Assembly (NCBI GenBank): GCA_963827605.1 | Contig: CAWHBK010000001.1 | Location: 1,860,001-1,924,000, forward strand | Reading direction: 5' to 3' | DNA length: 64,000 bases | Origin: DSYU01 sp963827605 | GTDB taxonomy: Bacteria; Chloroflexota; Anaerolineae; Anaerolineales; Anaerolineaceae | Shown: piece by piece, positions 18,152-28,957 of the stretch | How the letters are laid out: each line of letters begins with the position of its first letter | Position numbering within the stretch: the first letter of the stretch is position 1 | Notes under the pieces: generated by a model | What the model was told of the DNA's origin: nothing | The model's input: the letters and a program-made list of their open reading frames with translations, nothing else | The model's database searches: none | Translations under genes and position numbers: made by a program

Positions 18152-20454
18152 CTATTCGCTTTCTGCCGCCTGATCCAAATAGGCCACTGCCCGGCTCTTT
18201 TCATCGCTCATCACGATGCGTAAATAGGTATCCTGCCGGTAATCAGTGACTTTGATCAGGCGCAGACTGCTGCGAATTTTCTCATCCACCGGTATCCATT
18301 CATCCACCCGGTTGGGTGTGTTTTCAAAAAAATTCCGGTTAAAAATGCTCTGTTCATCATCCAGGTAGATCGCCAGCGGGTAGATTTGCGCCTCAAGCAA
18401 ATCCTGGAAAAAGTGCGTCCCCAAGGATGGTTCAGGCGCTGGGCCAATACCCTTCCCGGCCATTTCTACCAGGGCGCGGGTGTTGTAGATGTCCCCATAG
18501 TCTACGCTTACACCCAGGTCTGAATTGGAACTGCCCCAGCGGCCAGGGCCGACGCAGATGAACGATTGTCCCTTGAGCGCATGGTTCATCCGGCTGATTG
18601 CCCGTACCAGTTCGTACCGGCTTTCCTGTGTCGGCAGGGCAAAGTATTCCTGAGGCGGAATATACATTACATAATCGACTTTGGGGATCAACCCTTCCGG
18701 CACAACGAAGCGGGTGGAAAGGATCACATCTTCCGCGCGGAGGTTGAGCGGCAAAGTCGACTGCTCTCCCGTGATCAAAAAGCTTTGCGGGCGGCATTGC
18801 AAAATGGTGATGCAAACTTCTGGTTTGGCTGAATTCGTGTTCTGTAACTCCACCGTAAATTCCATGTCCACAGGGGAATGGTAATTTTCCTCTAAAACCT
18901 GAAGAATGCGGCGCATGCGGTCCGCAAAGACAGTCCGTTTGAGCATATCCTCAAAAGTCAGGACAAGGTTCTTTGTGCCGCCTTCCAGCATCCGGCTGCG
19001 CAGCGAGGCCAGGTAGCCATCCTGTTCTTGCTGGACCAGGTAACGCAGCGGAGAATAACTCGCGTCCAGGACTTCATGAATGGGCAAAGAACGAAACTCA
19101 TTCTGTTCCAGGTCGATCAGGTCGACGTACTGCTGCGAGTAACGCCGGATGGAGGTAAGATCGGTTGAGGGCCGGAGCAGGGGATGGCTGAGCGCTACCA
19201 GGCGCGGATAATCATTCCCAACCCGATCCACGGCGCGGGTTCCAAGACCCCACACCAGCCGCGCAAAACCATCCTCGCGGCGGATTTGCGGCGCCCAACG
19301 GTACAGGTTGCGGCTAAAGGCCACGCCGGCAGCGTGCGGCAGATAATACTTGCCAAACTTTTCCCCCTCTACCACCTGGATCAAAATCGCCATGCGCTCA
19401 TCATAATCCTGCAAACCTTTGCTGCGCCGGTAGAGCAGGGCATTCGGATTTAAGGTAGAGGTGTAAACCCGAATAATCGCGCGGGTAAGCGCGCGCAGAT
19501 TGGCTGCGTGAGTGCCCTGGTTAGGGCAAAAGACGCTTTCGTACTTGCCAGCGAAGGAGGTGCCAAAGTTATCTTCCAACAGGCTGGAGGAGCGCACAAT
19601 CAGCGGGCGGCGCCCAACCTGTTCCAGCAAGCCCGGATAGGTCACCCAGGAAATCGAGCGGGAACTCGCTGGCCTCAAAATCGCGCACGATTTGCGGATA
19701 TTCCGCGCGCATTTCCATTTCTTCTTTGTACTTCTGATCGTTCCAATGCACCAGGTTATTGATCGACAGGAAGGTGTAAAAGACATCCGAGCCAATGAAG
19801 AACGAATCTGGAGCGCAAATACATTCCTTGATATCCTCATCCCCTGACTCTTCGAGGATGCGCATGGCGAGCAGCATTCCAGCAGCTTTACCGCCAATGC
19901 GGCCTGTACCCAATTTGCGCCGTCGAATTTCGATCAGATCCGATGACGGTAAACCATTCCTTGGCCACATTAATATAGCGCAGCTGGTCGCTGATCATCG
20001 TGCGGATCAGCACAACCTTGGATTCTTTCAGACGCGCTTCAAGCGGCAGGCGTTCTTCCTGCGGGAGCGTTTCAATGCTTAGCGCTTGCTCGAAAACCAT
20101 CTCGAGCGGGGCAAGCTCAGGGTTCATGGAAAGGGAAAGCTGCTGCGCCTGAACGCCGCGCTCGCTCAGCACTTCCCAGATTAACTGTTCAAAAAGCTCA
20201 AAGGAAAGAAACCGGCCAAAAACCTGGTCGGTTAACAGCTCGCGCACGCGCGCCAGACGATACTCCCAAACCTCGGCTGCTTCCTCGCCAAATGGGTTGC
20301 GCAGCCCTTCGCGTTCCTGGGATTGAATAGCATTTGCACGCGCCTCGGACTCGAACTGCTGCGGCGAGATAATTCCGCGCTCATAGAGCTCGTGGCGCAT
20401 ACGCGCGCGGATCCGCTCCGCCAGAACAGGATACTGGCTGAGCGCAAGATACAC
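18152..20454 (-). CDS. PEP/pyruvate-binding domain protein (PPDK N-domain-like), frameshifted
   Basis: About 765 residues in three frames, shifts near 19930 and 19640. The ATP-grasp region of pyruvate phosphate dikinase/PEP synthase is clear: IGGKAAGMLLAMRIL, RPLIVRSSSLLEDNFGTSFAGKYES, and ITILQCRPQSF. The phospho-His swivelling domain and PEP-utilising barrel are absent, so it is not a complete PEP synthase. The N-terminal ~170 residues are a helical domain of unknown role. The start is unclear: GTG at 20454 is used, but the frame is open back into the dnaN stop, so a frameshift may hide the true start. It follows dnaN directly and is probably co-transcribed. Confidence 0.75.
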
Positions 20455-20518
20455 GTTTAACTGCCGGTCAACGGACCCGCCTGCAAAGTCCGAACCGGGC
20501 GAAGAATGCCATTCTACC

Positions 20519-21646
20519 TTACCCCAGGTGCATGGGCATGATTACATGCAAGAAGTTTTCATCGCCCACCGGCTGGACACGCGCAGGCGATTTATGATCA
20601 TTCGTTTCCAACACCAGGTTGGGCGTTTTGATTACTTCGAGCACTTCGCGCAAGAAGCGCACGTTAAAAGCCAGTACCATACCCGGTCCATCGATCGTCG
20701 CATCGACCACGGTTTCGTTGGAGCCGGTTTCCTCGGACTGGGCGGAGATTTCCACCTGGCCTGGGCGTTCGGTATTGGGCTGCAGGTTCAGGCGCACAAC
20801 ATTGTTGCCGTTGCGAGCTATGATTTCAGCCTGGCGACAGGCTTTTAAGAACGAAGCGGTGGAGATAATGGTGTGGGATTTGAAGGAGCGCGGCAGCAGA
20901 ACTTTATAATCGGGGAAGTTGCCATCGATTAACTGCGAAACAAGCTCAGCAGATTCCAGGCGGAAGACCACCTGCCCGCGGCCGGACGGGACGATCATGC
21001 TCACCATGCTGTCTCCATCCCCGGCAATCCGCGCCAGCTCATTGAGCGCACGGGCCGGGATGATCAAACCCATCGGTTTCCGCATGGGTTCCTCCAGGGC
21101 TACTTTTCGGACAGAAATGCGGAAGCCGTCCGTGGCAGCCATGGAAATTTCGTGCTCGGTAAATGTAATCTGCACGCCTTGCAGCACAGGCCGGGCCTCA
21201 TCGGATGACGCAGCAAACGTAACCTGTTGGATCATCTCCTTCAAGTCCGACACTTTAATTTGCACACCTTCGGATATATCGGTCGCCGGCATGGGCGGGA
21301 ATTCTTGCGCATCAATGCCTTTGATCTCCGAGTCAGAGGAAGCGCAGTGTACCGCGAGGGTACAGGTGCTCATGTTGACCGAAAGTTGGACGGTATCATT
21401 CGGCAGCATACCTACCAGGTCGGCCAGCAAACGGGCCGGGACGGTGATCGAGCCCTCTTCCTGGATTTGCGCCCCAATCCAACATGAGATACCGAGCTCC
21501 AGGTTCGTCGCTGACAAACGCAGCCTGCCTTCGTCCGTGGCCAACAACACGTTCGCCAGCACGGGCAGCGTGCTGCGTGGAGAAACCGCTCGGGATACAA
21601 TTCCTAACCCTTGTGCCAGTTGTTGCTGTGAAACGGAAACTTTCAT
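20519..21646 (-). CDS. dnaN: DNA polymerase III beta subunit (sliding clamp)
   Basis: 375 residues, normal length, in three clamp domains. Markers: MKVSVSQQQLAQGLGIVSRAV at the start, STLPVLANVLL, GIDAQEFPPMP between domains 1 and 2, ATDGFRISVR, and the C-terminal HVIMPMHLG that closes the clamp and forms the peptide-binding pocket. GAGAGGG precedes the ATG. dnaN normally sits beside dnaA near oriC. Here dnaA is not adjacent; upstream is a DUF5671 membrane protein gene, downstream a PEP/pyruvate-binding protein gene. A short hairpin (TTCTATC/GATAGAA at 21697-21714) lies in the leader region. Confidence 0.97.
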   Translation of the reverse strand: MKVSVSQQQLAQGLGIVSRAVSPRSTLPVLANVLLATDEGRLRLSATNLELGISCWIGAQIQEEGSITVPARLLADLVGMLPNDTVQLSVNMSTCTLAVHCASSDSEIKGIDAQEFPPMPATDISEGVQIKVSDLKEMIQQVTFAASSDEARPVLQGVQITFTEHEISMAATDGFRISVRKVALEEPMRKPMGLIIPARALNELARIAGDGDSMVSMIVPSGRGQVVFRLESAELVSQLIDGNFPDYKVLLPRSFKSHTIISTASFLKACRQAEIIARNGNNVVRLNLQPNTERPGQVEISAQSEETGSNETVVDATIDGPGMVLAFNVRFLREVLEVIKTPNLVLETNDHKSPARVQPVGDENFLHVIMPMHLG

Positions 21647-21783
21647 GGAGCCCTCTCTGCGGTAGGTTTTTCTAGAAGTAACGAGGTCAAGAGTTCTTCT
21701 ATCTTATGATAGAAAGTATAGCATACTCTCAACCGTCATGCTTTTATTTCGTATGGGATTTGCCTGCCATACTCTGGCCGGAT

Positions 21784-23709
21784 TTAATCAAACAGCGCCG
21801 ATACCATCAAAGAAAACAAAACAATCAACAGAAATAAGCCAAACATACTGCCGAGAATATAACCTGCAATCGCCCAGGGCCCGCTCGGCGGCGTCTGGCG
21901 GACCAACTCGCCTTCGGCCATCTGGCGAATTGCGTGCGCCGTCTCCCGGGCCAGATCCGCCGCCTGTTTTTCGGACTGGCCCAACCAGTACCAATTTTCG
22001 GTCGGAAGCGGGATCAGTATGCGGCGGCCCTGGTATTCAGCCAGCCACAATTGCAATGACTCTGGCGGCTTTATCGCTAACGCCAGCGGCAGCAGTACCG
22101 CCTTCGCCCCGAGCATGGTCTCATCGGGTGCGCCGCGTTCCACCATGTGCACCGCAACAGGCAGGCGCGGCGCCACTCGCTGCAGGGCCTGGATCAGGGC
22201 CTCTCCAAAAGAACCGTCGCCTTCCAGCAGAACCAGGGTCGGAAACGCGGCGTGCAGATCACCCAGGGTTTGCTGGGCAAGGCGCCCGTCCTGGCGCAGC
22301 GCTCGCCAGTGATAGATCAGCAGAACGCTGTCGATGACCAGCGACAAGAACATGCGGGTCACATCCAGCCCGAAATCGCTGGAAGGGCCGGTAAAAAGAG
22401 CATTGATCAGGGTGTAGAGCAGCCAACCGGTAAAGCCCATCGCTCCAATGACCAGCAGGAAAAGCACCAGGTACAGGTAGGTTTTACGCAGTACTGAACG
22501 GCGAGCATGATCACCCGCATCGTCCATGCGGGCGGCCTCGCGCTGCATTTTGCGCCAGGGGATCAGCCAGAGCGGCAGCCCTACCAGGAGGGCCGCAAGC
22601 GCCCCGCTGAGGGTGCCGCGCAGCGATCCAACCACTGGCGCGCGGGAGATAGCAACCTGCGCGATGAAGTCCACCAGGTTAATCAACCCGGCAAACGTCA
22701 CTGCCAGGCCCAGCAGCGAAAGAATGTAGTTGTATAAGCGGCTCAGGGCTTCGCGGCGGGGCTGATCCGGCATGGCCGCCACTTCCGTGTTCAGGATGCG
22801 CCCGTAATACCACCACATAACGGCGACTGGAATGGCGATCCCCAGCGCTTCAGAGTTATTGTGCAAGAAAGTGAGGATCGTATCCGGCTCACCCAGGATC
22901 CAGCGAAACAGTGAATTAAGCACCTGGGCGGCCGTGGCTACCACGCCAATGACTCCGGCCAGAGAAATCAGATATAACACAACCAGGCGAAGCAGGGAAC
23001 GCCGCTCTGGTGGATCAACCAGGGCCGATTGGACTGCCCGCCAGTGATATGCCCACACCGGCACACCCACCAGCGTCAGGGAAATGCCGGCTGCCAGGGT
23101 CGCGGCCATCCACTGCGCATCTTGCCGACCGATGGACAATACATAATTCAGCAGGTTAAAAACACCGGCGATGGTTATGATCAATCCGAACAATACCCAC
23201 ACATACCGGTAGAGGCGGCGAGCATCCGCCAGAAAGTTTTCCGGCACATCCGAACGCCAATCGTTGCGCAGAATGTACCAGAAATAGGCCAGGGCAATAC
23301 CGTTGATAACAATGGCTATAAAGTTATCGCGGGCAGTCCCATCCCCGCCGAACCAGGCGCTGGAAGCCGGCTGGCCAAACAGCATGGTGAGCCAGCGGTC
23401 CAATACAGCCAGAACGGCGTATATAATGGGCAGCAGCGTGGAAAAGAGCGCAGCATAAAAGAAGACAGCCCGAATGCGGCTGGCGTGCTCCTCTGGCTCG
23501 CGCAGCGCGTCGCGCTGGACGGTGCGCCAATGCAGCCAAAAAATGGGGATCCCAACCAGCACCAGAGAAAGCCCCGTCGCCAGCAGGCTGCCGCTGCCGA
23601 TTAATCCCCGCGAAACGACCGTGCGCAGCAGGTTGATGACCCCCCAGGTGATGACCTCAACGCTGATCAAAACCAGTCCATAAAAGTACAATCGGCGTAC
23701 AGTACTCAT
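21784..23709 (-). CDS. DUF5671 multi-repeat membrane protein
   Basis: 641 residues from the ATG at 23709 (GGAGAC box; an in-frame upstream start at 23727 is less likely). It has four tandem units of about 130 residues, each with an L-Y-x-Y-x-x-x-L-x-x-L motif starting three-to-four hydrophobic helices and ending with a WHWR or YHWR box, followed by a soluble ~130-residue part and one last TM helix. The repeat layout matches DUF5671. Function unknown. It shares strand with the two small membrane-anchored proteins upstream. Confidence 0.8.
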   Translation of the reverse strand: MSTVRRLYFYGLVLISVEVITWGVINLLRTVVSRGLIGSGSLLATGLSLVLVGIPIFWLHWRTVQRDALREPEEHASRIRAVFFYAALFSTLLPIIYAVLAVLDRWLTMLFGQPASSAWFGGDGTARDNFIAIVINGIALAYFWYILRNDWRSDVPENFLADARRLYRYVWVLFGLIITIAGVFNLLNYVLSIGRQDAQWMAATLAAGISLTLVGVPVWAYHWRAVQSALVDPPERRSLLRLVVLYLISLAGVIGVVATAAQVLNSLFRWILGEPDTILTFLHNNSEALGIAIPVAVMWWYYGRILNTEVAAMPDQPRREALSRLYNYILSLLGLAVTFAGLINLVDFIAQVAISRAPVVGSLRGTLSGALAALLVGLPLWLIPWRKMQREAARMDDAGDHARRSVLRKTYLYLVLFLLVIGAMGFTGWLLYTLINALFTGPSSDFGLDVTRMFLSLVIDSVLLIYHWRALRQDGRLAQQTLGDLHAAFPTLVLLEGDGSFGEALIQALQRVAPRLPVAVHMVERGAPDETMLGAKAVLLPLALAIKPPESLQLWLAEYQGRRILIPLPTENWYWLGQSEKQAADLARETAHAIRQMAEGELVRQTPPSGPWAIAGYILGSMFGLFLLIVLFSLMVSALFD

Positions 23710-23742
23710 CAATGTCTCCTGTGGCAAGAAATAGCTGCCGGT

Positions 23743-24267
23743 TTAGCGGGTTGGGGCAGTGGGGGTAAGCGTGGGGAAGAGCTGCCGGGTTGGCGCAGTA
23801 TATGGTGCTTCGGGAATTGAGTACGGATAGGGTGCGCTGGAAATTTTCCAGACGCCATTCTGACGCACCAACGCAGCCGTATCTCTGGTTTGATATCCGC
23901 TTCCAAATAACTCCTGGTTGGCGCTCAGCACGGTGACCTGGATGATCGCCGTCTGGTTGAGCTCATCAATTTGCGTTTGATTGACTTCCACAGCGGTACG
24001 AGAAATGCTTTCATTTTGATAACCGGCTAGAAATTCCTGGCGGAATTGGTTTGCGTCTGGCGTCCCTGGCTGATCCGCCAGGTAGCCGTAAGCCCGTTCA
24101 TAATCGTGTTTTTGGATGGCGAGGATATAATTCCGCAGCACTCCCTCAGGAGTACCATCGTCAACGTATGAAACCTGTCCCTGGCGAACAAAGAAAAGGA
24201 TCAGCGCCGCTATTACCAATACGCTGATCCCAATGAAGATACCCAACAAAAATCGGTCTTTTAGCAT
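23743..24267 (-). CDS. Membrane-anchored NTF2/DUF4878-like protein
   Basis: 174 residues: an N-terminal TM helix (LLGIFIGISVLVIAALILFFV, residues 7-27), then a lumazine/NTF2-like fold beginning with the typical TPEGVLRNYILAIQKHDYERAYGYL, and a Thr/Pro tail. Such domains are usually extracytoplasmic binding modules. It lies between the 108-residue membrane protein gene and the DUF5671 gene. Specific role unknown. Confidence 0.7.
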   Translation of the reverse strand: MLKDRFLLGIFIGISVLVIAALILFFVRQGQVSYVDDGTPEGVLRNYILAIQKHDYERAYGYLADQPGTPDANQFRQEFLAGYQNESISRTAVEVNQTQIDELNQTAIIQVTVLSANQELFGSGYQTRDTAALVRQNGVWKISSAPYPYSIPEAPYTAPTRQLFPTLTPTAPTR

Positions 24268-24293
24268 TGGTCTTTCTTTTTACCCAGATAGCC

Positions 24294-24620
24294 TTATGGA
24301 CTTCTCTTGCGCAGCCGGCGCTGGCGCGCACGATCCAGCGTGCCTAATTTCTTGGCCGGCGGCTTCTCGGGCAGCAAGCGGCGGGCCAGTGAAATCAACC
24401 GTTTACAGTCCGCGGAAAATGAAAACGCCGGGTTCCATTCACCGGGCCGGTTCGCAATCACCAGGAAGGGACCTAAAACAGGAACCCCTACCGCCAGCAG
24501 GCCCCAATAGCAATAGGAGGCCAAACTCATCCGGCGCTGCCGCAAGTAAATGATCGAAAACAGCGCCATAGCAGCAATATCTACAAACAGTATTGTGCGG
24601 ACCACACCGGCTGTTTCCAT
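24294..24620 (-). CDS. Small membrane protein
   Basis: 108 residues with two hydrophobic helices (residues ~9-25 and ~36-56) joined by a basic loop RQRRM, and a basic C-terminal tail (DRARQRRLRKRSP). The GLLAVGVPVLGPFLVI helix resembles the short phospholipase-D-nuclease N-terminal module. It ends 26 bp before the next gene on the same strand. No function assigned. Confidence 0.6.
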   Translation of the reverse strand: METAGVVRTILFVDIAAMALFSIIYLRQRRMSLASYCYWGLLAVGVPVLGPFLVIANRPGEWNPAFSFSADCKRLISLARRLLPEKPPAKKLGTLDRARQRRLRKRSP

Positions 24621-24757
24621 GAAATGCCTGGCTCTTTCTGGGATTGGATTCCCACCCTACCGGAAATACGAACAATTGTTTGTAATTCATTGTATTGATT
24701 TTTCGAAATAAATGCAAGTAATAACAATGTTATAATCACCCAACACGGTGATATTGT

Positions 24758-25564
24758 ATGTCTTATAAAACCTGGATCGTCTGTATTGCCCTACTCCTAC
24801 TCCTGCTGGGCACGGCGTCGCTGAAAGCACGCCCTGTGGCTGCGAATTCTGCGCCGCAGGTTCAGTACCAAACCCCCACCGCCCGTCCAGATGGGAGGGT
24901 TATCTATATTGTCAAGCCTAACGATACCTGTACGCGTATCCAGCTGCTGACAGGCATAACCAGCGATCAACTTCGCTCGCTCAATAAGCTCGATCAAAAC
25001 TGCACGATCACTGAGAGTCAGGAACTCCTCTTAATGGTCGTTACCCCGGTTGTTTCGCCAACGCCCAACCCCAATATTTCGCCTACGCCACTGCTGCCCA
25101 CGCCGACGCCAATGAAAGGCAACGGGAAAATTTGTGTGGTGTTGTTCGATGATGCGAATGGCAATGCCGTTCATGAAACCGGCGAGCTGCCGCTTGGCGG
25201 CGGCGCGGTCAGTATTTCCGACCGGCTGGCGAGCATATCCAAGACCATTAACACCACAGACGCACCCGAACCGCTGCTTTGCGAAGATGTGCCGGAGGGA
25301 GAGTACAACGTCAGCGTGGCGATCCCATCCGGATACAACCCTACCAAAGCCATGAATGCAATCGCACAGGTGCAGGCGGGTGATCAGGCCATTTTTGAGT
25401 TTGGCGCGCAGATAAGCAGTAAACCGCAAGCGCCCGGGCCAGGCGGAGAACAGCCAAAAGAAGATAACAGCCTCCCACTGGCGCTCATGGGCGGGCTGTT
25501 AATACTGCTGGGCATCGGTCTGGGCGGGTACATATTATTCACCCGGCGCAGGCTAGCCGGATAA
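24758..25564 (+). CDS. Secreted, membrane-anchored LysM protein with SdrD/B-like domain
   Basis: 268 residues. Signal peptide at ~5-30; LysM-like unit at ~50-95 (VIYIVKPNDTCTRIQLLTGI to LRSLNKLDQNC); a Thr/Pro linker (SPTPNPNISPTPLLPTPTP); a CnaB/SdrD-like beta domain (ICVVLFDDANGNAVHETGE); then a C-terminal TM helix with a basic tail (RRRLAG). It is probably attached to the membrane facing out and binds glycan. It stands alone, divergent from the small membrane protein gene; a TATAAT box lies about 20 bp upstream of the ATG. Confidence 0.8.
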   Translation: MSYKTWIVCIALLLLLLGTASLKARPVAANSAPQVQYQTPTARPDGRVIYIVKPNDTCTRIQLLTGITSDQLRSLNKLDQNCTITESQELLLMVVTPVVSPTPNPNISPTPLLPTPTPMKGNGKICVVLFDDANGNAVHETGELPLGGGAVSISDRLASISKTINTTDAPEPLLCEDVPEGEYNVSVAIPSGYNPTKAMNAIAQVQAGDQAIFEFGAQISSKPQAPGPGGEQPKEDNSLPLALMGGLLILLGIGLGGYILFTRRRLAG

Positions 25565-25627
25565 TAGAACGGCATTCTTGGCTATCCAAAGCCGCGGCGG
25601 AAACAACTCCAAACCAGGCGCATTCCA

Positions 25628-26268
25628 TCAAGAAAAGCGTTCTTCTTTCCACACATCCGCGTCGTTGTGATAACCAGCCTTCTCCCAAAAGCCAAGCCGG
25701 TCTTCAGTCAGGAACTGCAGACCGCGCAGCCACTTCGCGCCTTTCCAAAAATAGGGAACGGTCAGATCCTCGCGGCCTGGGATCGCCCCAACGACTCCGC
25801 GCAGCGGATACCCATGCTCCGGGCTGATCGGCTCGCCATTGTAATGCGTGGCCAACAGAAAATTCTCCGCCAGGACTACATCCAGGGGGAGGTTTGTGGT
25901 AAAGCCATACTCAGCCACCTCCAGCACATACCGCGCGGTCGGCTTCAGCTTCATCAGGCCCTGGTCGACCAGCGTGCGCACTGAAACACCTTCCCATTGC
26001 GGTATCGAACTTACTCCAGCGCGTCACGCAGTGGATATCCATAGTCAGCTTGGTGCGCGGAAGCTGTTCAAATTCACTCCAGCCCAGGCGCAGGGGTTTT
26101 TCTACTTCTCCGGTTACGCTGGAAATCCCAGGTGGCGGGGTCGAACCGGGGAACCGGGCCATAATGGAGCACCGGGAAGCGGTTGGTCAACGCCTGGCCA
26201 GGCGGCAAGCGGCCTTCACTGCGAACCCGTTCTTCATCCTTTTTTCGCCGAAATATACTTCTTAACAC
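25628..26268 (-). CDS. Molybdopterin-dependent oxidoreductase, sulfite oxidase-like (frameshifted)
   Basis: About 210 residues across three frames. It contains the Mo-cofactor fold of the sulfite oxidase/MsrP group, with the Mo-ligand Cys in MDIHCVTRWSKFD and downstream ENFLLATHYNGEPISPEHGYPLR and GAKWLRGLQF. There is no signal peptide and no heme domain, so it belongs to the short cytosolic-looking group of unknown substrate. The start is taken as GTG at 26268, which has a GAAGGA box; no in-frame ATG exists there. Shifts lie near 26130 and 25990. Confidence 0.85.
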
Positions 26269-26443
26269 ATTTCCTTCACCTCTCAATAGATTATAATAAA
26301 AATCTATTTCTTCCTAAAAAGATGAATTATATTGTATAATCTTACCATCCCATTAGGAACCTCGATCGCAGATCGAAGGCTGTACAAAACCATATCAAGC
26401 GCCTAAAACGGACAATATCAGGTAGAATAGTTAAGAGGTTTGA

Positions 26444-28154
26444 GTGAGCGAAGGCATCCTGACACGTGAACAACTGGAAGAAAGGCTGGCTACCCTGCAC
26501 CGCGCCAGCCTTGAACTGGTTAAAAACATCTCCCTCGAAACCCTCCTGGAACGGATCGCGGTGCTGGCCTGCGAACAGGTAATGGCACAATACGCGGCGG
26601 TGGGCGTGCTGGACGATGAGGGTAACCTCGAAAAATTTATCCCGATCGGGATGACGCCAGAATCCATTCAGAAAATGGCGCACCAGCCCCAAGGGCTGGG
26701 GTTGATTGGCGCGCTGATGAATTCAACCGACCCAATTCGCCTTGCAAATCTCCATGACGATCCACGCAGTTCCGGCTTTCCGGACCATCACCCGCAGATG
26801 ACCTCCTTCCTTGGCGTCCCCATTCGCCAGGGTGATAGGCAGTTGGGGCAGATTTACCTGACCAATAAGCTGACCGGCGCGGAATTTACCGCGGATGACG
26901 AGCGAGTGATGGAAATGCTGGCGGCATACGCCGCGGTTGCCATCTCCAATGCCCGCTTTTATCGTCAAATTACGGAACGCGATCACGCCCTGACCCGCCG
27001 CAATGAAAACCTGGCGCTGGTCAACGAGCTGGCCTCCGTCCTGACCTCTTCTGACAATATCGACCAGGTGCTTGAAAAAGTTCTTACCCAGGTGATCGAT
27101 TACCTGCGCCTGGATGTTGGCGAAGTGTTCCTGCGCAAGGAAGACGGCAAAGTCTTACAACTGGCCCTGCACCGCGGGGAAGGGATTCCCTCACTTATGG
27201 GCGCGCAGCGAGTTTTTGTTTGGTGAAGGCGTGGTCGGCGAAACCGCCCAAAAAGGGCTGCTCAACCAGATTGACCTTCAGGCCATGCGTGAAGGAGCGT
27301 ATTTAGACGGCCACTTCTTTAACCCAGAGATCTTGTCAGGCAAACTCAACCAAATTGTTTGCTTGCCGTTGATCGGGCGGCGCGGCGTACTGGGTGTGTT
27401 GTGCGTGGGTTCTTGCGAGCCCGATCCGCTGGACGATCTGGAAATGCAGTTCCTATCCTCGATCAGCGCATGGGTGGGCATGGCCATGGAAAACCTGCGC
27501 CTGAACGTACAGCAGCGCCGCCTGGCCGTACTGGAAGAACGCGAGCGAATTGGCATGGATCTGCATGACGGCATTATCCAGGATATCTATGCGGTCGGCC
27601 TGACCCTGGAACATGCGCGCCTGCTGCTCGGCGATAACCCGCAGGCGGCGCGCCAGCGCATCGAACAGGCAGTAGACGATCTAAACAGCACGATCCGCGA
27701 TATCCGTTCCTATATTCTGGATCTGCGCCCGCGCAAGCTGCATGAAGAAAACCTGGTCGATGGCCTGCACCGGCTGATTGCCGAATTCCGCGCTAATACC
27801 TTGATCGACGTAGTCCTGCAAAGCCCGCCGCAAGAAGTGCGCCTGCCGCAGTCCCAGGCTCTGGCGCTGTTCCATATCTGCCAGGAGGCGCTGGCGAACG
27901 TTGGCAAACATTCGCACGCCCACCATGTTAGCATCGCCTTGTGGACCACCGCGGAACGGGTGCTGCTGGAAATCAGCGATGATGGCCATGGCTTTGACCT
28001 GAACAACATGAAGCTCACCCTTGGGCACGGGCTCTCGAACATGCAGACCCGCGCGCGCAATGCCGGCGGTGACCTGGAAGTAACCTCCGAGGTAGGTGAG
28101 GGCACAACGATCCTGGTTTGGGTGCCCAATGACCCCGGCCCTGATGAAAACTGA
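26444..28154 (+). CDS. GAF-GAF sensor histidine kinase, NarL/DegS class (one frameshift)
   Basis: About 570 residues: two GAF sensor domains (residues ~15-185 and ~200-360), then a HisKA_3 dimerisation domain with the phospho-acceptor in ERIGMDLHDGIIQDIY and an HATPase domain (ISDDGHGFD, LGHGLSNMQTRA). The start is GTG at 26444 with an AAGAGG box. One shift near 27210 (inserted base in a GGCGCGCAGCGAG context) splits the second GAF. There are no membrane segments, so it is a soluble kinase. No NarL-type regulator gene is next to it; the single-domain receiver gene at 33.35 kb is on the same strand but distant. Confidence 0.9.
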
Positions 28155-28885
28155 GTCTGCTGCCCCAGCGCTGGACAAACACGATCCGAACCAGGCCAGC
28201 GAGCGGGCTGCCTCCGTACAGGCCATGTTCCAGCGCATCGCGCCGCGTTACGATCTGATGAACCGCCTGATGACCGGCGGGCAGGATATTGGCTGGCGGC
28301 GGCAGTTGATCCGCCTGGCAGGCATTCCCCACGCCGGGCAAATCCTCGACCTGGGCGCAGGCACCGGCGACCTGACGCGCGAGGCGCTGCGCCAAAGACC
28401 CGACTGCCGCACAATCGCCGCCGATTTTACATTGGCCATGATGCAGGCCGGTCAGCGCCGGCCAGGGACAGTGCTGAAATGGTCGTGCGCGGACGCATTG
28501 GCGCTGCCTTTTCCGGATGCAACTTTTGACACGGTGGTTTCCGGCTTTTTGCTGCGCAATGTGGTCGACCTGACCCGCGCGCTGGGGGAACAGCTGCGCG
28601 TGCTAAAACCAGGTGGGCGGATGGTCACGCTGGATACAACCCGGCCGCGGTCATCGCTTTTCAGCCCATTGATCCGTTTCCACATGCATGCCGGTGATCC
28701 CATTCCTGGGCAGCCTGCTGACCGGTGCTCAGGACGCCTACACCTACCTGCCCGATACCTCCGAGCACTTTCTTCTGGCGGAAGACCTGCGGGCGCTCCT
28801 GGATATGGCCGGTTTTTGCCAGACCGGTTTCCGGCGGCTGATGTTCGGCACGATCGCCATTCATTGGGGGAATAAACCAAAATAG
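28144..28885 (+). CDS. ubiE: Ubiquinone/menaquinone C-methyltransferase UbiE/MenG family (frameshifted)
   Basis: About 245 residues. Class I SAM-dependent methyltransferase: MFQRIAPRYDLMNRLMTGGQDIGWRR at the start, motif I LDLGAGTGDLT near 62, and family-specific FLLRNVVDLTRAL and a GTIAIHWGNKP end. A shift near 28685 separates the last third. It methylates demethylmenaquinone in most anaerobes of this type. The ATG at 28144 overlaps the kinase stop by 11 bases; ATG 28129 is an alternative. Confidence 0.87.
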
Positions 28886-28957
28886 CCAAAAAAGGCCAGG
28901 GTTGGGCGTATAATCGATGCGTTCAACCCAAATACCCCTTCAGGAGCCACACGTATC

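Noticed and set aside
21738..23604. Plus-strand frames of up to 199 codons opposite the DUF5671 gene
   Set aside because: Antisense to a clean 641-codon membrane-protein gene; low-complexity composition and no start signals.
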